Assembly: GCA_030407315.1 (NCBI GenBank)
Contig: JALQPE010002657.1
Coordinates: forward strand, 1-47,376
Direction: 5' to 3'
Length of the DNA: 47,376 bases
Source: Asparagopsis taxiformis
Taxonomy: Eukaryota > Rhodophyta > Florideophyceae > Bonnemaisoniales > Bonnemaisoniaceae
Shown in pieces: positions 18,196 to 27,982 of the stretch. The translations under genes were made by a program, and so were the position numbers. A model generated the notes under the pieces. The model did no database searches, was not told the origin of the DNA, and saw nothing but the letters and a program-made list of their open reading frames with translations. Each line of letters starts with the position of its first letter. Positions within the stretch are counted from its first letter, which is position 1.

Positions 18196-21100
18196 CGCAA
18201 CGTTACGACACCGCCGGACCCGCGCGAGACCGACGAAATTGCGAGCGCGACGCCGCCTTGGGAAGAACTCTTACGCGCGACGCTATGCGACGAGCGAGTA
18301 GACGACGACCTACACGCGGAAATTATCGAGATGCTACGAAAGCATGAGCGCATGTGGAACGGCACGCTTGGAGCCATTCACGCGACGGAGCACCGCATCG
18401 AGCTGGTTCCGGGGGCGACCCCCGTGAACCAACCGCCGTATCGCGCCGGACACGCTTCGCGCGAAATTATCCGTACGCAAGTGGAGAATATGCTCCGCGC
18501 TGGAGTAATCGAACCCGCTACGTCGGAATGGGCGAGCCCGGTCGTGGTCGTGCCTAAGAAGGACGGGACCTCCCGCTTCTGCATCGACTACAGCCGCTTG
18601 AACGCCGCCACCGTGAAGGACGCGTACCCGATTCCGCGCATGGACGATTACGTCGATTCGCTCGGTAACGCGACAGTTTTCACGACGCTGGATTGCAACT
18701 CGGGATACTGGCAAATCCCAGTAGCGCACGCCGACCGCGATAAGACTACGTTTACGTCGCACGTCGGTACGTATCGCTTTCGCCGCATGCCTTTCGGACT
18801 TTCGAACGCGCCCGCGACGTTTCAGCGCGCGCTCGACATTTTGCTCGCGAACGTGAAGTGGCAGCATTGCCTTGTCTACCTGGATGACGTAATCATCTTC
18901 TCCGCCGACGTGAACGCGCACGTGCACCACGTCGACGAGATACTGGGAATCCTCGGACGCGCAGGCGTTTCGCTAAAATTCGCGAAGACCGAGTTCTTCA
19001 AGCGCTCGGTGGACTATCTGGGACATACTATTTCGCCAGGGAAGCTTTCCGTACCGACGACGAAGTGCGACGAGCTGCGCGATGCGACGTACCCGACGAC
19101 GAAGACGCAGTTGCGAAGTTTTCTAGGAACTTGCAACGTATACCGCCGATTCGTCGAAAAATTCGCGTTCGTCGCGGCGCCGCTTACGCAGTTGCTAAAG
19201 AAGGGCCAAGGAGACAGCTTACCCGCGCCGACGCCGGAGCAAACGCGCGCGTTTGAATCATTGCGACAAGCGATGCTGTCTCCGCCAATTCTCTGCCTAC
19301 CGCGCGAGGGACACCCGTATGTGCTCGATACCGACCCGTCGCAAGGGCAAATCGTATGCGCGCTACTTCAGTTAGACGCGGACGACGACGTACTACACCC
19401 AGTCGGATACTGGTCGCGCACGCTTAACGACGCGGAGCGCAACTATTCGACGACGGAACGCGAATGCCTCGCAGTCGTATGGGCAGTTTTGCTATTACGC
19501 GCATATTTGGAAGGACGGAAGTTCACGGTTCGCACCGACCATAATTCGTTGCGTTGGATCCTGAACATGACGTCCGCGGAAGGACGACTCGCGCGCTGGC
19601 GATTGCGACTCGCCGAGTTCGAGTTCGACGTCGAATACAAGAAGGGAAAACGCCACGTTATTGCCGACGCGCCCTCGCGAATGGCCACGCAAAGCTGCGA
19701 CGAGTCGGAAATACCGGACGAGATACCCTGCTTCGGCGCCGCGAACATCGACCCGCACACGGACGCATATGCTCGAACCGACGCCGCGCTATTATGCGAC
19801 TACGCAGAATACTACCCGAGTCTAGACTGCCTACTGGCAACTCGGTCGTGCGTCGAACCGCCCGTATCCACTGACGAGTGGATTCGCAAGCAAGCGACGG
19901 ACGAATTCTGCCAGAACGCGAAACGCGACGTCGAAACCGCACCGCGATCGCGCTTCCATCTGTCCCCCGACGGGATACTCATGAGGGCCGCTCCGCTCGA
20001 CGACGCGACGCAGATAGTCGTGCCCGAAGCGATTAAGGGGCGCATTTTGCGAGCGAACCATTACGCGGTAACTGCAGGACACCCGGGCGCGCGACGCATG
20101 TACGACGCAATCCGACGCGCGTATTACTGGCCGATGATGAGCGTAGACGTCTACACCACGGTGAGACAATGCGATGCGTGCGCACGCAACCGCGTTACGC
20201 AATATCGCCATACGAACGCCCTGAAGCTATTCCCCGCTACGCGCCAGCTCGAAGACGTCGCTATCGATATTCTGGGACCGCTGCCCGAGACTCCGCGCCA
20301 ACGCCGCTTCGTACTCGTAATCGCCGATCGCTACAGCAAGCTTTGTCGACTCATCGCGCTCGGGCGCGTATCCGCGCTAGCCGTCGCGAAAGCGTTTTGC
20401 CGAGATTGGGTTTTCGTTTACGGACCGCCGCGCACGCTACTTTCGGATAACGGACCGCAGTTCCGCTCGAAGCTGTTTCAGGAAACGTGCGCGCTAATGG
20501 GAACGCGGAACATCTTCACGACTACCTATCACCCGCAATCGAACGGGCAAGTCGAGCGCATGAACCGCACCATCGTCGCGACGCTGCGCCATTACGTCGA
20601 CGAAGAGCGAAAGAATAGGGACGAGCACCTAGACGCGCTGGCGTACGCATACAACCGCGCGATACACCGCTCGACGAATACGTCGCCGTTCGAACTTACG
20701 CTCACGCGCTACCCCGTATCGCTGGGGACGGAGCAGGTCGACACGATTCGCAGCACGCCGTTCCTCCGCATGGAGTTTCTCGCGAAGCTATCCGACGCGT
20801 ATGTGCGCGCAGCGAACGCGTTGACGAAAGCGCACGCGAGATACAAACGCGACTTCGACCGCGGCGCACGCGCGGTGAACAAGAACATCAAGGTTGGCGA
20901 TCAAGTATATCTAGACACTCGCGCGGGAGCGACGACACAAACGCAGCGCGACGACGGAACGTGCACTTCGAAGTTGGACTACCCCGTGTCGGGCCCCTTC
21001 CCGGTTACAAGCTGCCGCGGGCACACTTACGAAATCATAATCGATGGTGTGCCCGAACTCGTCAGCTCCGACCGTATTCGCCTAGCACCGCGCAACGCGA

Positions 21101-21255
21101 CGCACGCGCCGGTTACGCCAAGCGGCGAAGAAGGGACGGCCGACGCGGAGGACACAGACGACGCAGCGCGACGTGACGAACGCGTATTCGATGACGCACG
21201 CAAGGTAAATCCTGAAGCAGGATATGGGACGCGGGAGTTCATGATTGACGGCTGA
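18196..21255 (+). CDS. pol: Gypsy pol polyprotein: reverse transcriptase, RNase H, integrase
   Basis: Homology-like sequence is open from just after a TGA at 18193-18195; the first ATG is at 18331, giving 974 residues (numbering from there). RT: KKDGTSRFCIDYSRLN, then LDCNSGYWQI, MPFGLSNAPATFQ, and YLDD at about 183-186. RNase H: DTDPSQGQ, YSTTERECLAVVWA, RTDHNSLRWIL, ADAPSRM. Integrase: an HHCC zinc motif (HYAVTAGHPG...CDACAR), then DILGPLP, SDNGPQF (Asp about 706) and NGQVERMNR as the D,D,E residues. A YPVSGPFPV segment near the end resembles a GPY/F module. No chromodomain is evident. All catalytic motifs are intact. The usual gag and aspartic protease upstream are absent, so this copy is not autonomous. 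The leader frame contains one stop, so the true N-terminus may be a fusion with the lost part. Confidence 0.92.
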   Translation, partial: RNVTTPPDPRETDEIASATPPWEELLRATLCDERVDDDLHAEIIEMLRKHERMWNGTLGAIHATEHRIELVPGATPVNQPPYRAGHASREIIRTQVENMLRAGVIEPATSEWASPVVVVPKKDGTSRFCIDYSRLNAATVKDAYPIPRMDDYVDSLGNATVFTTLDCNSGYWQIPVAHADRDKTTFTSHVGTYRFRRMPFGLSNAPATFQRALDILLANVKWQHCLVYLDDVIIFSADVNAHVHHVDEILGILGRAGVSLKFAKTEFFKRSVDYLGHTISPGKLSVPTTKCDELRDATYPTTKTQLRSFLGTCNVYRRFVEKFAFVAAPLTQLLKKGQGDSLPAPTPEQTRAFESLRQAMLSPPILCLPREGHPYVLDTDPSQGQIVCALLQLDADDDVLHPVGYWSRTLNDAERNYSTTERECLAVVWAVLLLRAYLEGRKFTVRTDHNSLRWILNMTSAEGRLARWRLRLAEFEFDVEYKKGKRHVIADAPSRMATQSCDESEIPDEIPCFGAANIDPHTDAYARTDAALLCDYAEYYPSLDCLLATRSCVEPPVSTDEWIRKQATDEFCQNAKRDVETAPRSRFHLSPDGILMRAAPLDDATQIVVPEAIKGRILRANHYAVTAGHPGARRMYDAIRRAYYWPMMSVDVYTTVRQCDACARNRVTQYRHTNALKLFPATRQLEDVAIDILGPLPETPRQRRFVLVIADRYSKLCRLIALGRVSALAVAKAFCRDWVFVYGPPRTLLSDNGPQFRSKLFQETCALMGTRNIFTTTYHPQSNGQVERMNRTIVATLRHYVDEERKNRDEHLDALAYAYNRAIHRSTNTSPFELTLTRYPVSLGTEQVDTIRSTPFLRMEFLAKLSDAYVRAANALTKAHARYKRDFDRGARAVNKNIKVGDQVYLDTRAGATTQTQRDDGTCTSKLDYPVSGPFPVTSCRGHTYEIIIDGVPELVSSDRIRLAPRNATHAPVTPSGEEGTADAEDTDDAARRDERVFDDARKVNPEAGYGTREFMIDG

Positions 21256-22505
21256 AGGTGTTGACGACACCGGTGCGCCCGTATTTCGTGTCCGCTAGAA
21301 GGGCTTCTCTCCGCGCGACGACACTTGGGAGCCCGAAAGCTCGTTACCCGCGCCCATCGTTGCCCGTTTCCGCCGCGACCGCGGACGCTCCGCCTCTGAC
21401 AACACTGCGCGCAACACCGAGGTTGACGCCACGTCACCGCGCAATCGTGGAGAGCGTCCGGCACGCGTCGACGCCTCACGTATAACGCCGCCTAGCCGCT
21501 CGAGCGCGCGCATCGCGAGTCGACGAACGCCTTCGCATGCACCGCGCAACTGACGCGCGGAACGGGGCTGAACACGCCAGTTGCGCCCAGCGGAACCGAC
21601 GCGTAAATAAACACGCGGGCCAAGCCTCCCATCGCCGCTTGTCGTTTTCGCCGCGCGATTGCGCCACCGGCTACCACGCAAACGTTTTCGCCGCGCAACC
21701 GTCGCATGTCGTTTTCGCCGCGCACCCGCGCCACCGCATGCCGCGCAACCGTTCGACGCAACGCGACCGCGCTTGACCGACGCCACGCAATCGCGTTCAC
21801 CTTCCCCCGCGCAATCGCCAAGCGTCACATCGCCGCGCTACCACGCAATCGTTTTCGCCGCGCACCCGCGCCACCGCTTGCCACACAATCGTTCGACACA
21901 ACGCGGCCGCGCTTGACCGACGCCACGCAGTCGCGTAGCCGTTCTCACCGCGCAACCGTCGCATTCCACCGTCCGCCTTCCGCTCCGGCACGAACCCAAA
22001 CGGCAATCGTAGCCGGGGGTCCAGGTGCCGTTCGCCTCCCATCCACCATGCTGACAACGCCAGAATCCCCAGGAGTGGGCACGCCCGACAGCGCAATTAC
22101 GCGCGAAAAAAGGGAAGCGCGCACACCAGATTGGTCGTTGCGGAAGAGGGATTGGCCCATACAACATGGCCATGTACTGTGCTGGAAGATTATAGGCCGA
22201 AAAACGAGCCGAGGCCGGGGCAGGCCAGAAATGGGCGGCGCCGATCTGCCCCGACGCCGTGGCGAGATGCTTCCCGATGGCACCCCCGGATTGGCTGTTC
22301 ACATACGCGCGTACGCGATGAACCACACGGGTGGCTGGGAACGACGCAGAATACCAGCAAACGAAAACCTCCGCTGGAAAGGGGATGCCACCCACGCGCC
22401 CGTCCTCCTCGTCCTGGAAGGCCATGGCGAACCCCAAACCCCCGGGGCCGGGACCCCACCTAGACGCTCGCTAAAAAACCAGAGCATTAGAAACCCAGTC
22501 CCGAA
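21256..22505. other. CpG-rich spacer of the Gypsy element
   Basis: No convincing gene. It contains the 140-base-period duplication described separately. Long open frames here arise from scarcity of stop codons in CG-rich DNA and have no recognisable domain. Confidence 0.6.
21711..21934 (+). repeat. Direct duplication of an ~84-bp block, period 140
   Basis: The block beginning GTTTTCGCCGCGCACCCGCG at 21711-21794 recurs at 21851-21934 with a few substitutions. It ends in CTTGACCGACGCCACGCA in both copies. Smaller copies of TTTTCGCCGCGCAACCG lie just before and between. This is local tandem expansion within the element. Confidence 0.85.
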
Positions 22506-22759
22506 ACGCGACGAACGCGACGAACGCGACGAACGCGACGAACGCGACGAACGCGACGAACGCGACGAACGCGACGAACGCGACGAACGCGACGAACGCG
22601 ACGAACGCGACGAACGCGACGCGACGAACGCGACGAACGCGACGAACGCGACGCGACGCGACGCGACGAACGCGACGAACGAACGCGACGAACGCGACGA
22701 ACGCGACGAACGCGACGAACGAACGCGACGAACGCGACGAACGCGACGAACGCGACGAC
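22506..22759 (+). repeat. 9-bp minisatellite (GACGAACGC)n
   Basis: About 28 near-perfect units of GACGAACGC, with a few shortened GCGAC variants and two four-base insertions. In one plus-strand frame it would read RDE repeats, in the opposite strand FVA repeats, but no credible gene spans it. It lies between pol and the antisense ORF. Confidence 0.95.
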
Positions 22760-23139
22760 TCTGTACGCCTACCGGCCAACAGCTCTATCCCCCTCTCTCC
22801 CGCCTCCCCCCACGCGCCCCTAATCGCGTCGCTCGTGAATTCCGAGCGTCGACGCGGTCACTGGGCAATCACCGCTTCAAGCGGCGACTCGCGCGACGAA
22901 ATTCGCGTCGGGCCATGGCTAGTAGCTCTCCACCCGGACGTCCGCACGACACCCCGAGAAGCTGTTAGACGCAGCGCAGTCGCGCGCGGTATACCGTCGC
23001 GCCTACGCATGCGCCGCAAACGCAATTCGCGCCGGGCGTACGAAAGGAAGGATGGCCAAGGCGAAGTTAACAAAATATAAGAGGTTTAATCAAAGAAGTA
23101 GAATGGACTACCGGCTAACCCGGATGTGGACGGAGAAGC
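22760..23139. other. Spacer between the minisatellite and the antisense ORF
   Basis: CG-rich, with no recognisable gene. A short A-rich stretch near 23060-23105 (AAAATATAAG, AATCAAAG) could serve as the 3' end signal of the antisense gene or of the element transcript. Confidence 0.4.
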
Positions 23140-26097
23140 TCACTCACGTGCGTTATCCTCGCGGCGCGTGCGTCGGCTCGAAGAACTGCCCGTTGCGCCG
23201 CGCGCGCGAGCACGACTTGAAGCCGTGTCTGCTTGGTGATTGCGTCGTCGCTCGGAATTCAGCACGCGGACGACGCGCCCGTCTTGCACGCGGAGACGCA
23301 AAGGAGGAACGCCGGGACGCGCAGCCGCTGCGGCCGCCGCGCGAGTGCGAGTCGTTGGACGCGCACCACCGCGACCAGCCCCGTCGCTTCCCACCGCGAC
23401 CGACGCATCACCTCCCCGTTCCGCTCCCTCGTTAAGACCGCTGACCGACTGCGTCTCGCTGTTAGACACCATCCCCGCCGCAGACGTTTCGGGCGACCGC
23501 TGCACTGAGCCAACGATATCACTCAGCGTCGTGCCGAGGCGATGCGTGCGTTCGATCGTATCCTGGATCCTACGAACGTTCTCCCGTTCACGCGCAGCAT
23601 ACACCCGACGCACCGCAGCGACACGCTCCGCGCCCCGTTGACGTTCGCCCGCGAGATTCGCTTCGACATCGCTAAGCGCGCGTTCCGCCCGTTCCTGCGC
23701 CGAAGTAGCAGCCTCGCAACGTTCCTGGAGGGTCGTGATCATCGCACGATTGCCGCTGGCAACTCGCTCGTAATTCGCCACGCGTTCCTGCAAGTCGCCG
23801 ATGTCCTTGTGCATCCGCTCGATCCGCGTCGCGTCCTCTCCAGCCTTACGCTCGAACATCGCCTCGCGCCCGGCCGCCCCCTTAAGTGTCTTCTCAGCCT
23901 CGTGCACGAGTTTCACCGCTTCATCACGCGTTGCGTTCGCTTCGCTAAGGCGCGCCATAGCGTCGTCGCGCGCTTGCGCAATCGACGTCACCCGCGCCAC
24001 CGCCTCGTCACGGCTTTGCTCGATCGACTCCAAATGCGCCAGCGCCTCGCTGCGGCTCTCCACGGCAGAAGCCACTCGCGCCAATGCGTCGTCGCGAGCT
24101 TGTTCGAGCAACGATACGCGCGTCAACGCCTCTTCCCGGCCCCTTTCGGCGGCGGCAAGCTGGCCCCGCAACACGTCCGCATCTGATTCGGCCAAAACAT
24201 CGCCCGCCTCATTGCCAACGGTCGCCGCGTCACTTGCCGCCACGTTATCAGCCGCTGCAGCGCCTGCGCCCGTGCGGCTGCCTGCAGTAGCACCGTCACT
24301 CGCGCCGCCCTTCGCCGCGCCGCTGACCGCCGCCCCACCGTCGCCCGCACTGCTGGACGCCGCAGCCCCACCGTGGCCAGAAGACGCCGCTTTCAAGGCC
24401 TGCAACTCGTTGTAAACTTTCACGTACTCCGCGCGCAGTGCCGAGTCGAGTCTTTCGACGTCAATAGGAGCGCGCAGCGGCTCGGAGAAGAGAGAATACC
24501 GGCCGTCTCGAAAGCGTCGACGCTCAATCGCCAGTAATGCCGCCATGCCGAGATACTGCGCATACTCGCGCGAATCGGTCGCTCGCATAACGTGTAGCTC
24601 GTTTGAAGACAACGCTGATAACACCGCGTCGATGGTTACCACGTCGCGCGCCTCCAAGTGCGCAAACGCATCGCGAGAAGGATTGCGCGGCGACTTGAGA
24701 AGAATGTGCGGAATTTCGGTGTGACGATGAACGCCAAGCGACCCGTGCGCCCAATCGACGACGCCGCGTTCCGCGCTCCAGGGCAACCACTGCCCACCCT
24801 CTTTGAAATCCATACCAGGCGCGAGGTCGAAAACGGGAGTTTCATCCCACGCACACGCGCGATGTTCCGCTAAGAGACTCTCGAGATGCGACGCCGCGTA
24901 CGTTCCGCCACGCACGATTGCCGATACACCGACGCGTTCGATTCCCGCGATCAGTTTCTCGCTTAAACGTAAAAAGCGACGTTCGACGTATGCGACGTGC
25001 AACCACGCGGCCGCGACCATCACCACCCACTCGCTTATAGCGATAGCCCAGAAATAAGAACGGGCCTCGACCGGGACGTCGAGCCCGAGTAGAACCGACG
25101 GCGCATAATGGAACACGCACGGGAGCGGCACCGACAACGAGTCGGGCGCTTCAGGCCAATCGCGAGCGTCGTAGCGCGGGAAAAAGGCGGCGAGGCGATC
25201 TTCAGGGAACTCGCGGAATTCGACGTCGCGATACGTAACGAAATACCTTGTCGACCGGCGCAAGCGCAATTCACGTCGCGCTTCCGGACGCATGTCCGCG
25301 TTCAAGAACCACGGCACACTTGCCTCCCCTTCGTGCTCGACGTCGTTCCATGGAACGCCGCCATCGAGTAAGAAGCCAGCACTGGGCGCAGCCGCCCACG
25401 GGTCGATTTGCGCGAATTCGTCGCGACGCAGCGAGCGCAATCGGGCTAAGTGGCGCACGAGCCGTTCGTCGGCTTCGTCTTCAAGAAAATACGCGTCGCA
25501 CGGCAAATTCGCGGGAACCGCCAAATCGCACAACGCTGATTCGCGCCGCGCGTCCCACACCGCTTGCGCATTCTTGTGGCCGGGCAGCACGGCATAGCGC
25601 GTAACGTCGGCGATGCGCGTCCACTGAAATCGTCGCGGATAGAAATGACGACGACTTAATTCCGCCCACGTCGGCATCGAGCGCGGCATGAAACGAAATG
25701 CGACCGGGTCGTCGTAACGCGCGCGCGGAGTCTTGTCGGGAGCGTCTTGCGCGGCGGATGGAAGCGAAACGGACGCAGGTGCGGGAACTGAATGAAGTGG
25801 AACGCCGCTCCCAGAGCGCGCAGCGGACGCAGAGGTTGGAGTCGCGGTCGCATCCACCCTAGCGACAACATCAGACGACGTGGCGACGCCGCTGTCGCCA
25901 CGACCGCTCGCAGGCGCGGGTACGGTTGAAGAAGATGCTTGAGCCATGGACATGTAATAGGGACTCTCCGGGCTCGAAAGAGAAGGAAATGGGACACGCG
26001 CAGCGTGAGGCAACGCGTTCGTTGGCGTCGCGGGTTCGTCGCGAGCCGCAGCACCGGCACGAAGCCAACCAGGGAGAGCGTTGTCGTCGCGTGACAT
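23140..26097 (-). CDS. Antisense ORF of the Gypsy element, 985 aa, coiled-coil protein of unknown function
   Basis: An intact 985-codon ORF on the strand opposite pol, with an ATG at 26097. Residues 1-130 are Ala/Ser/Pro-rich. About 130-560 looks like an ordered domain with many Trp, Tyr and Phe (MPTWAELSRRHFYPRRFQW, GFLLDGGVPWNDVEHEG). About 580-660 is an Ala/Gly/Ser linker. About 660-870 is a heptad-rich coiled coil built from repeating ARDDALARVxS-type units. The tail is Arg-rich. There is no CCHC knuckle, protease or transmembrane segment, so it is not a standard Gag or Env. Several plant Ty3/Gypsy lineages (Tat/Ogre type) carry an antisense ORF between integrase and the 3' LTR; this has the same position. 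The function is unknown. Base composition matches pol, which supports membership of the same element. Confidence 0.75.
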   Translation of the reverse strand: MSRDDNALPGWLRAGAAARDEPATPTNALPHAARVPFPSLSSPESPYYMSMAQASSSTVPAPASGRGDSGVATSSDVVARVDATATPTSASAARSGSGVPLHSVPAPASVSLPSAAQDAPDKTPRARYDDPVAFRFMPRSMPTWAELSRRHFYPRRFQWTRIADVTRYAVLPGHKNAQAVWDARRESALCDLAVPANLPCDAYFLEDEADERLVRHLARLRSLRRDEFAQIDPWAAAPSAGFLLDGGVPWNDVEHEGEASVPWFLNADMRPEARRELRLRRSTRYFVTYRDVEFREFPEDRLAAFFPRYDARDWPEAPDSLSVPLPCVFHYAPSVLLGLDVPVEARSYFWAIAISEWVVMVAAAWLHVAYVERRFLRLSEKLIAGIERVGVSAIVRGGTYAASHLESLLAEHRACAWDETPVFDLAPGMDFKEGGQWLPWSAERGVVDWAHGSLGVHRHTEIPHILLKSPRNPSRDAFAHLEARDVVTIDAVLSALSSNELHVMRATDSREYAQYLGMAALLAIERRRFRDGRYSLFSEPLRAPIDVERLDSALRAEYVKVYNELQALKAASSGHGGAAASSSAGDGGAAVSGAAKGGASDGATAGSRTGAGAAAADNVAASDAATVGNEAGDVLAESDADVLRGQLAAAERGREEALTRVSLLEQARDDALARVASAVESRSEALAHLESIEQSRDEAVARVTSIAQARDDAMARLSEANATRDEAVKLVHEAEKTLKGAAGREAMFERKAGEDATRIERMHKDIGDLQERVANYERVASGNRAMITTLQERCEAATSAQERAERALSDVEANLAGERQRGAERVAAVRRVYAARERENVRRIQDTIERTHRLGTTLSDIVGSVQRSPETSAAGMVSNSETQSVSGLNEGAERGGDASVAVGSDGAGRGGARPTTRTRAAAAAAARPGVPPLRLRVQDGRVVRVLNSERRRNHQADTASSRARARGATGSSSSRRTRREDNARE

Positions 26098-26160
26098 TGC
26101 GGAATGCGACTACGCGCGTCGACGAAGTAAGGATACGCGCGGCGAGGAAACGAACGCGCG

Positions 26161-26251
26161 CGGGATGAAGAAGAAGGATGGAAGAGAGACAGAAGGATGG
26201 AAAAGAAGAAGAGGATTGGAAGAGGAGAACAAGACAGGAGAAAGTTGAAGG
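26161..26251 (+). promoter_or_regulatory. Polypurine tract next to the presumed 3' LTR
   Basis: About 90 bases are almost all A and G (GGAAAAGAAGAAGAGGATTG and similar), ending AAAGTTGAAGG directly before TGTGCACA. This is the expected position of the plus-strand priming tract of an LTR element. On the minus strand the same bases form the pyrimidine-rich leader of the antisense ORF. Confidence 0.5.
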
Positions 26252-27115
26252 TGTGCACAAGAACGTTACGCGCGAGGACGCGCTGTGAAGTTAGTCGGGG
26301 GGAGTGTGGTGCAATTTAAGTTGGTCGATGGAATCGATGCGAGCGCGCGCGTTTACGTTAGTCCGCAAGCATCCGTTTGAGTTAGTTTAGTAAGCGAGCG
26401 CACGCGTGGCGTCTTGATTACGTGTCACGGAGCGTCAATGCGAGCGCGTGCGCGCGTACGTTGCCACGAAACCGCGAGCCGCGCCACGTGTAGCGATTTC
26501 CGCGAATTTCCCTTTATTTTCCCTTTTTGGGTTTTTTATGACGAAAGTCTTTTTCCCAAAATATTTCCCTTTTTGCGTGCGAGCGTGCGGCCGCCGCCGG
26601 CCGGCCACACAAGGACAGCCTGTCCCAAGTAAGTTAGCTATTAGTGGTCGCATGGCTTCGCACCCTACCAATAAACAGTCAGCACTTTCGCAGCTACGAG
26701 TTAAGCGTTGAGCGCGTCGCGAGGACCGATTGCGTTACGACGTTGCGTGCGGATTGCTCACGATCGCCGACGTACGTGCGCGCGCGCCGCGTTTACCGAC
26801 CGTCGAATTGCGTCGCACTGCGAGACTGCGCGTTGCGTCGCATACCGCTAGGCCAGGGATTTACGACCCCTGCGTGGATCGTGTTGAGCTCGATTTACTC
26901 GGTGATCTCACCCTGAGATCACGGCTTGCGCCGGCCCGCGAATCCCGTGTTGCGATCGACCCTGCGCGTTCCGCCGTTGTACCACCCGATCGCCTCCGCG
27001 ACCGAGCGACGTGCGAAACGCAAGTTCACGAGCGCGTTACGGTTCAACACGCCCTGACAAGGCAAGCGATTCTAGAACTCTCCTAGTGACCGCCATCCCG
27101 GCTGGTCCTACAACA
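26252..27115 (+). repeat. Presumed 3' LTR of the Gypsy element (single copy)
   Basis: It begins TGTGCACA after the purine tract and ends CTACAACA where the CG-rich composition stops. It has no long ORF. A second copy is not present in the window, so the boundaries rest on the TG...CA rule, the adjacent purine tract and the composition change only. Confidence 0.4.
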
Positions 27116-27189
27116 ATGACTACACATCTCATCTGGGATATATTATTTTTATTGCAAATGGTACAAATCAAGTGATCTAATACAGTTCA

Positions 27190-27594
27190 ATTCTTACAAA
27201 GCCCGAAGAGCAACCTGCTCTGTAATGGCCGCAGAACTTATTTCATTCAGAGGCTTGATGCCTCATACACCCTTGCTAACGAGCTACGAACTCTACTTCC
27301 ACAGCGCAATATCGCTCTGAAACTATTCACCGACTCAAAGTCATTGTTTGACGTCATATTTAAAGGCACTCACACATCAGAGAAGCGCCTCATGATTGAT
27401 ATTGTTTGTGCCCGAGAAGGTTTTAAGAAAGGAGAAATTTCTGATATTATTTTTTCCGTAGCGGACGCGACATCGCTGACGGTTTAACCAAGGCGATGAA
27501 TCAGTCATCTATGCTACAATGTCTAAGGCGAGCTAAGCTAGAAATAAATCCGGAGCAATGGATTGTACGCTCTCCAGTCCCTGCAGAGAGCTGA
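27190..27594 (+). pseudogene. Copia-type RNase H and pol C-terminus fragment, frameshifted
   Basis: Across three frames the sequence reads RRATCSVMAAEL, then LKLFTDSKSLFDVIFKGTH and TSEKRLMIDI, then RDIADGLTKAM and QWIVRSP before a stop at 27592-27594. TDSKSLFDV, EKRLMIDI and ADGLTK are hallmarks of the RNase H end of Ty1/Copia pol. Two frameshifts (near 27250 and 27465) show decay. The rest of the element is not visible on either side. The Gypsy element ends about 75 bases to the left and may have inserted into it. Confidence 0.85.
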
Positions 27595-27982
27595 ACGCGG
27601 AAACTAGGTGAATGAATCGACCAACTCCATTGCGAATAGATGGTGTGTCGAAATTTTGCAGACTTATCTTAATGTTAGATTATCCTCGGATTCGCACCTT
27701 CCCATACCCACAGTATTTTAGGTAGCGTGACAGGTGGCCACACTAATATTGGTTCTCTGATATTTTTTTAGACCACAACCTAAAGTTAATCAAAGCACCA
27801 GTGCCAGCCAGAACATGTAATTTTCAATTACAGACAGTTTAGAGAAATTAAAGTAGGTTTGAATTACTAGTAACTTGGAGTCATCCTATTGCTATTTATA
27901 TCATGTACATTTTGGCAGTAATTTGAACAGCTCTCTAGCAAAATAGCGAGTAGATTCATCAAAATGAGTATACACCTCGATT
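27595..27982. other. Intergenic stretch, possibly remains of the Copia LTR
   Basis: AT-rich with no ORF. It follows the Copia pol stop directly, where a 3' LTR would be expected, but no second copy is available for comparison. Confidence 0.3.

Larger units (their letters stand above)
18120..27115 (+). mobile_element. Ty3/Gypsy LTR retrotransposon, 5'-truncated, with antisense ORF and presumed 3' LTR
   Basis: The order is RT, RNase H and integrase on the plus strand (to 21255), a non-coding repeat-rich stretch, a long antisense ORF (26097-23140), a purine tract, and a presumed LTR at 26252-27115. Gag and protease are missing upstream, and no 5' LTR was found near 18,120. The interval is strikingly rich in CG, CGACG and GCGCG compared with the sequence on either side, and the change is abrupt near 18,130 and 27,110. 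The left boundary is judged by composition and homology, the right by a TG...CA end; both are approximate. Confidence 0.65.

Noticed and set aside
22506..22759. Possible CRISPR-like or satellite array
   Set aside because: The units are contiguous 9-mers with no spacers. It is a simple minisatellite.
21706..22968. 420-codon plus-strand ORF spanning the minisatellite
   Set aside because: Long only because CG-rich DNA has few stops. It runs through the 140-base duplication and the 9-bp repeat and shows no domain.
23140..26097. Antisense ORF as the missing Gag of the Gypsy element
   Set aside because: It is on the opposite strand to pol, lacks a CCHC knuckle, and lies downstream of integrase, so a standard Gag role is unlikely.
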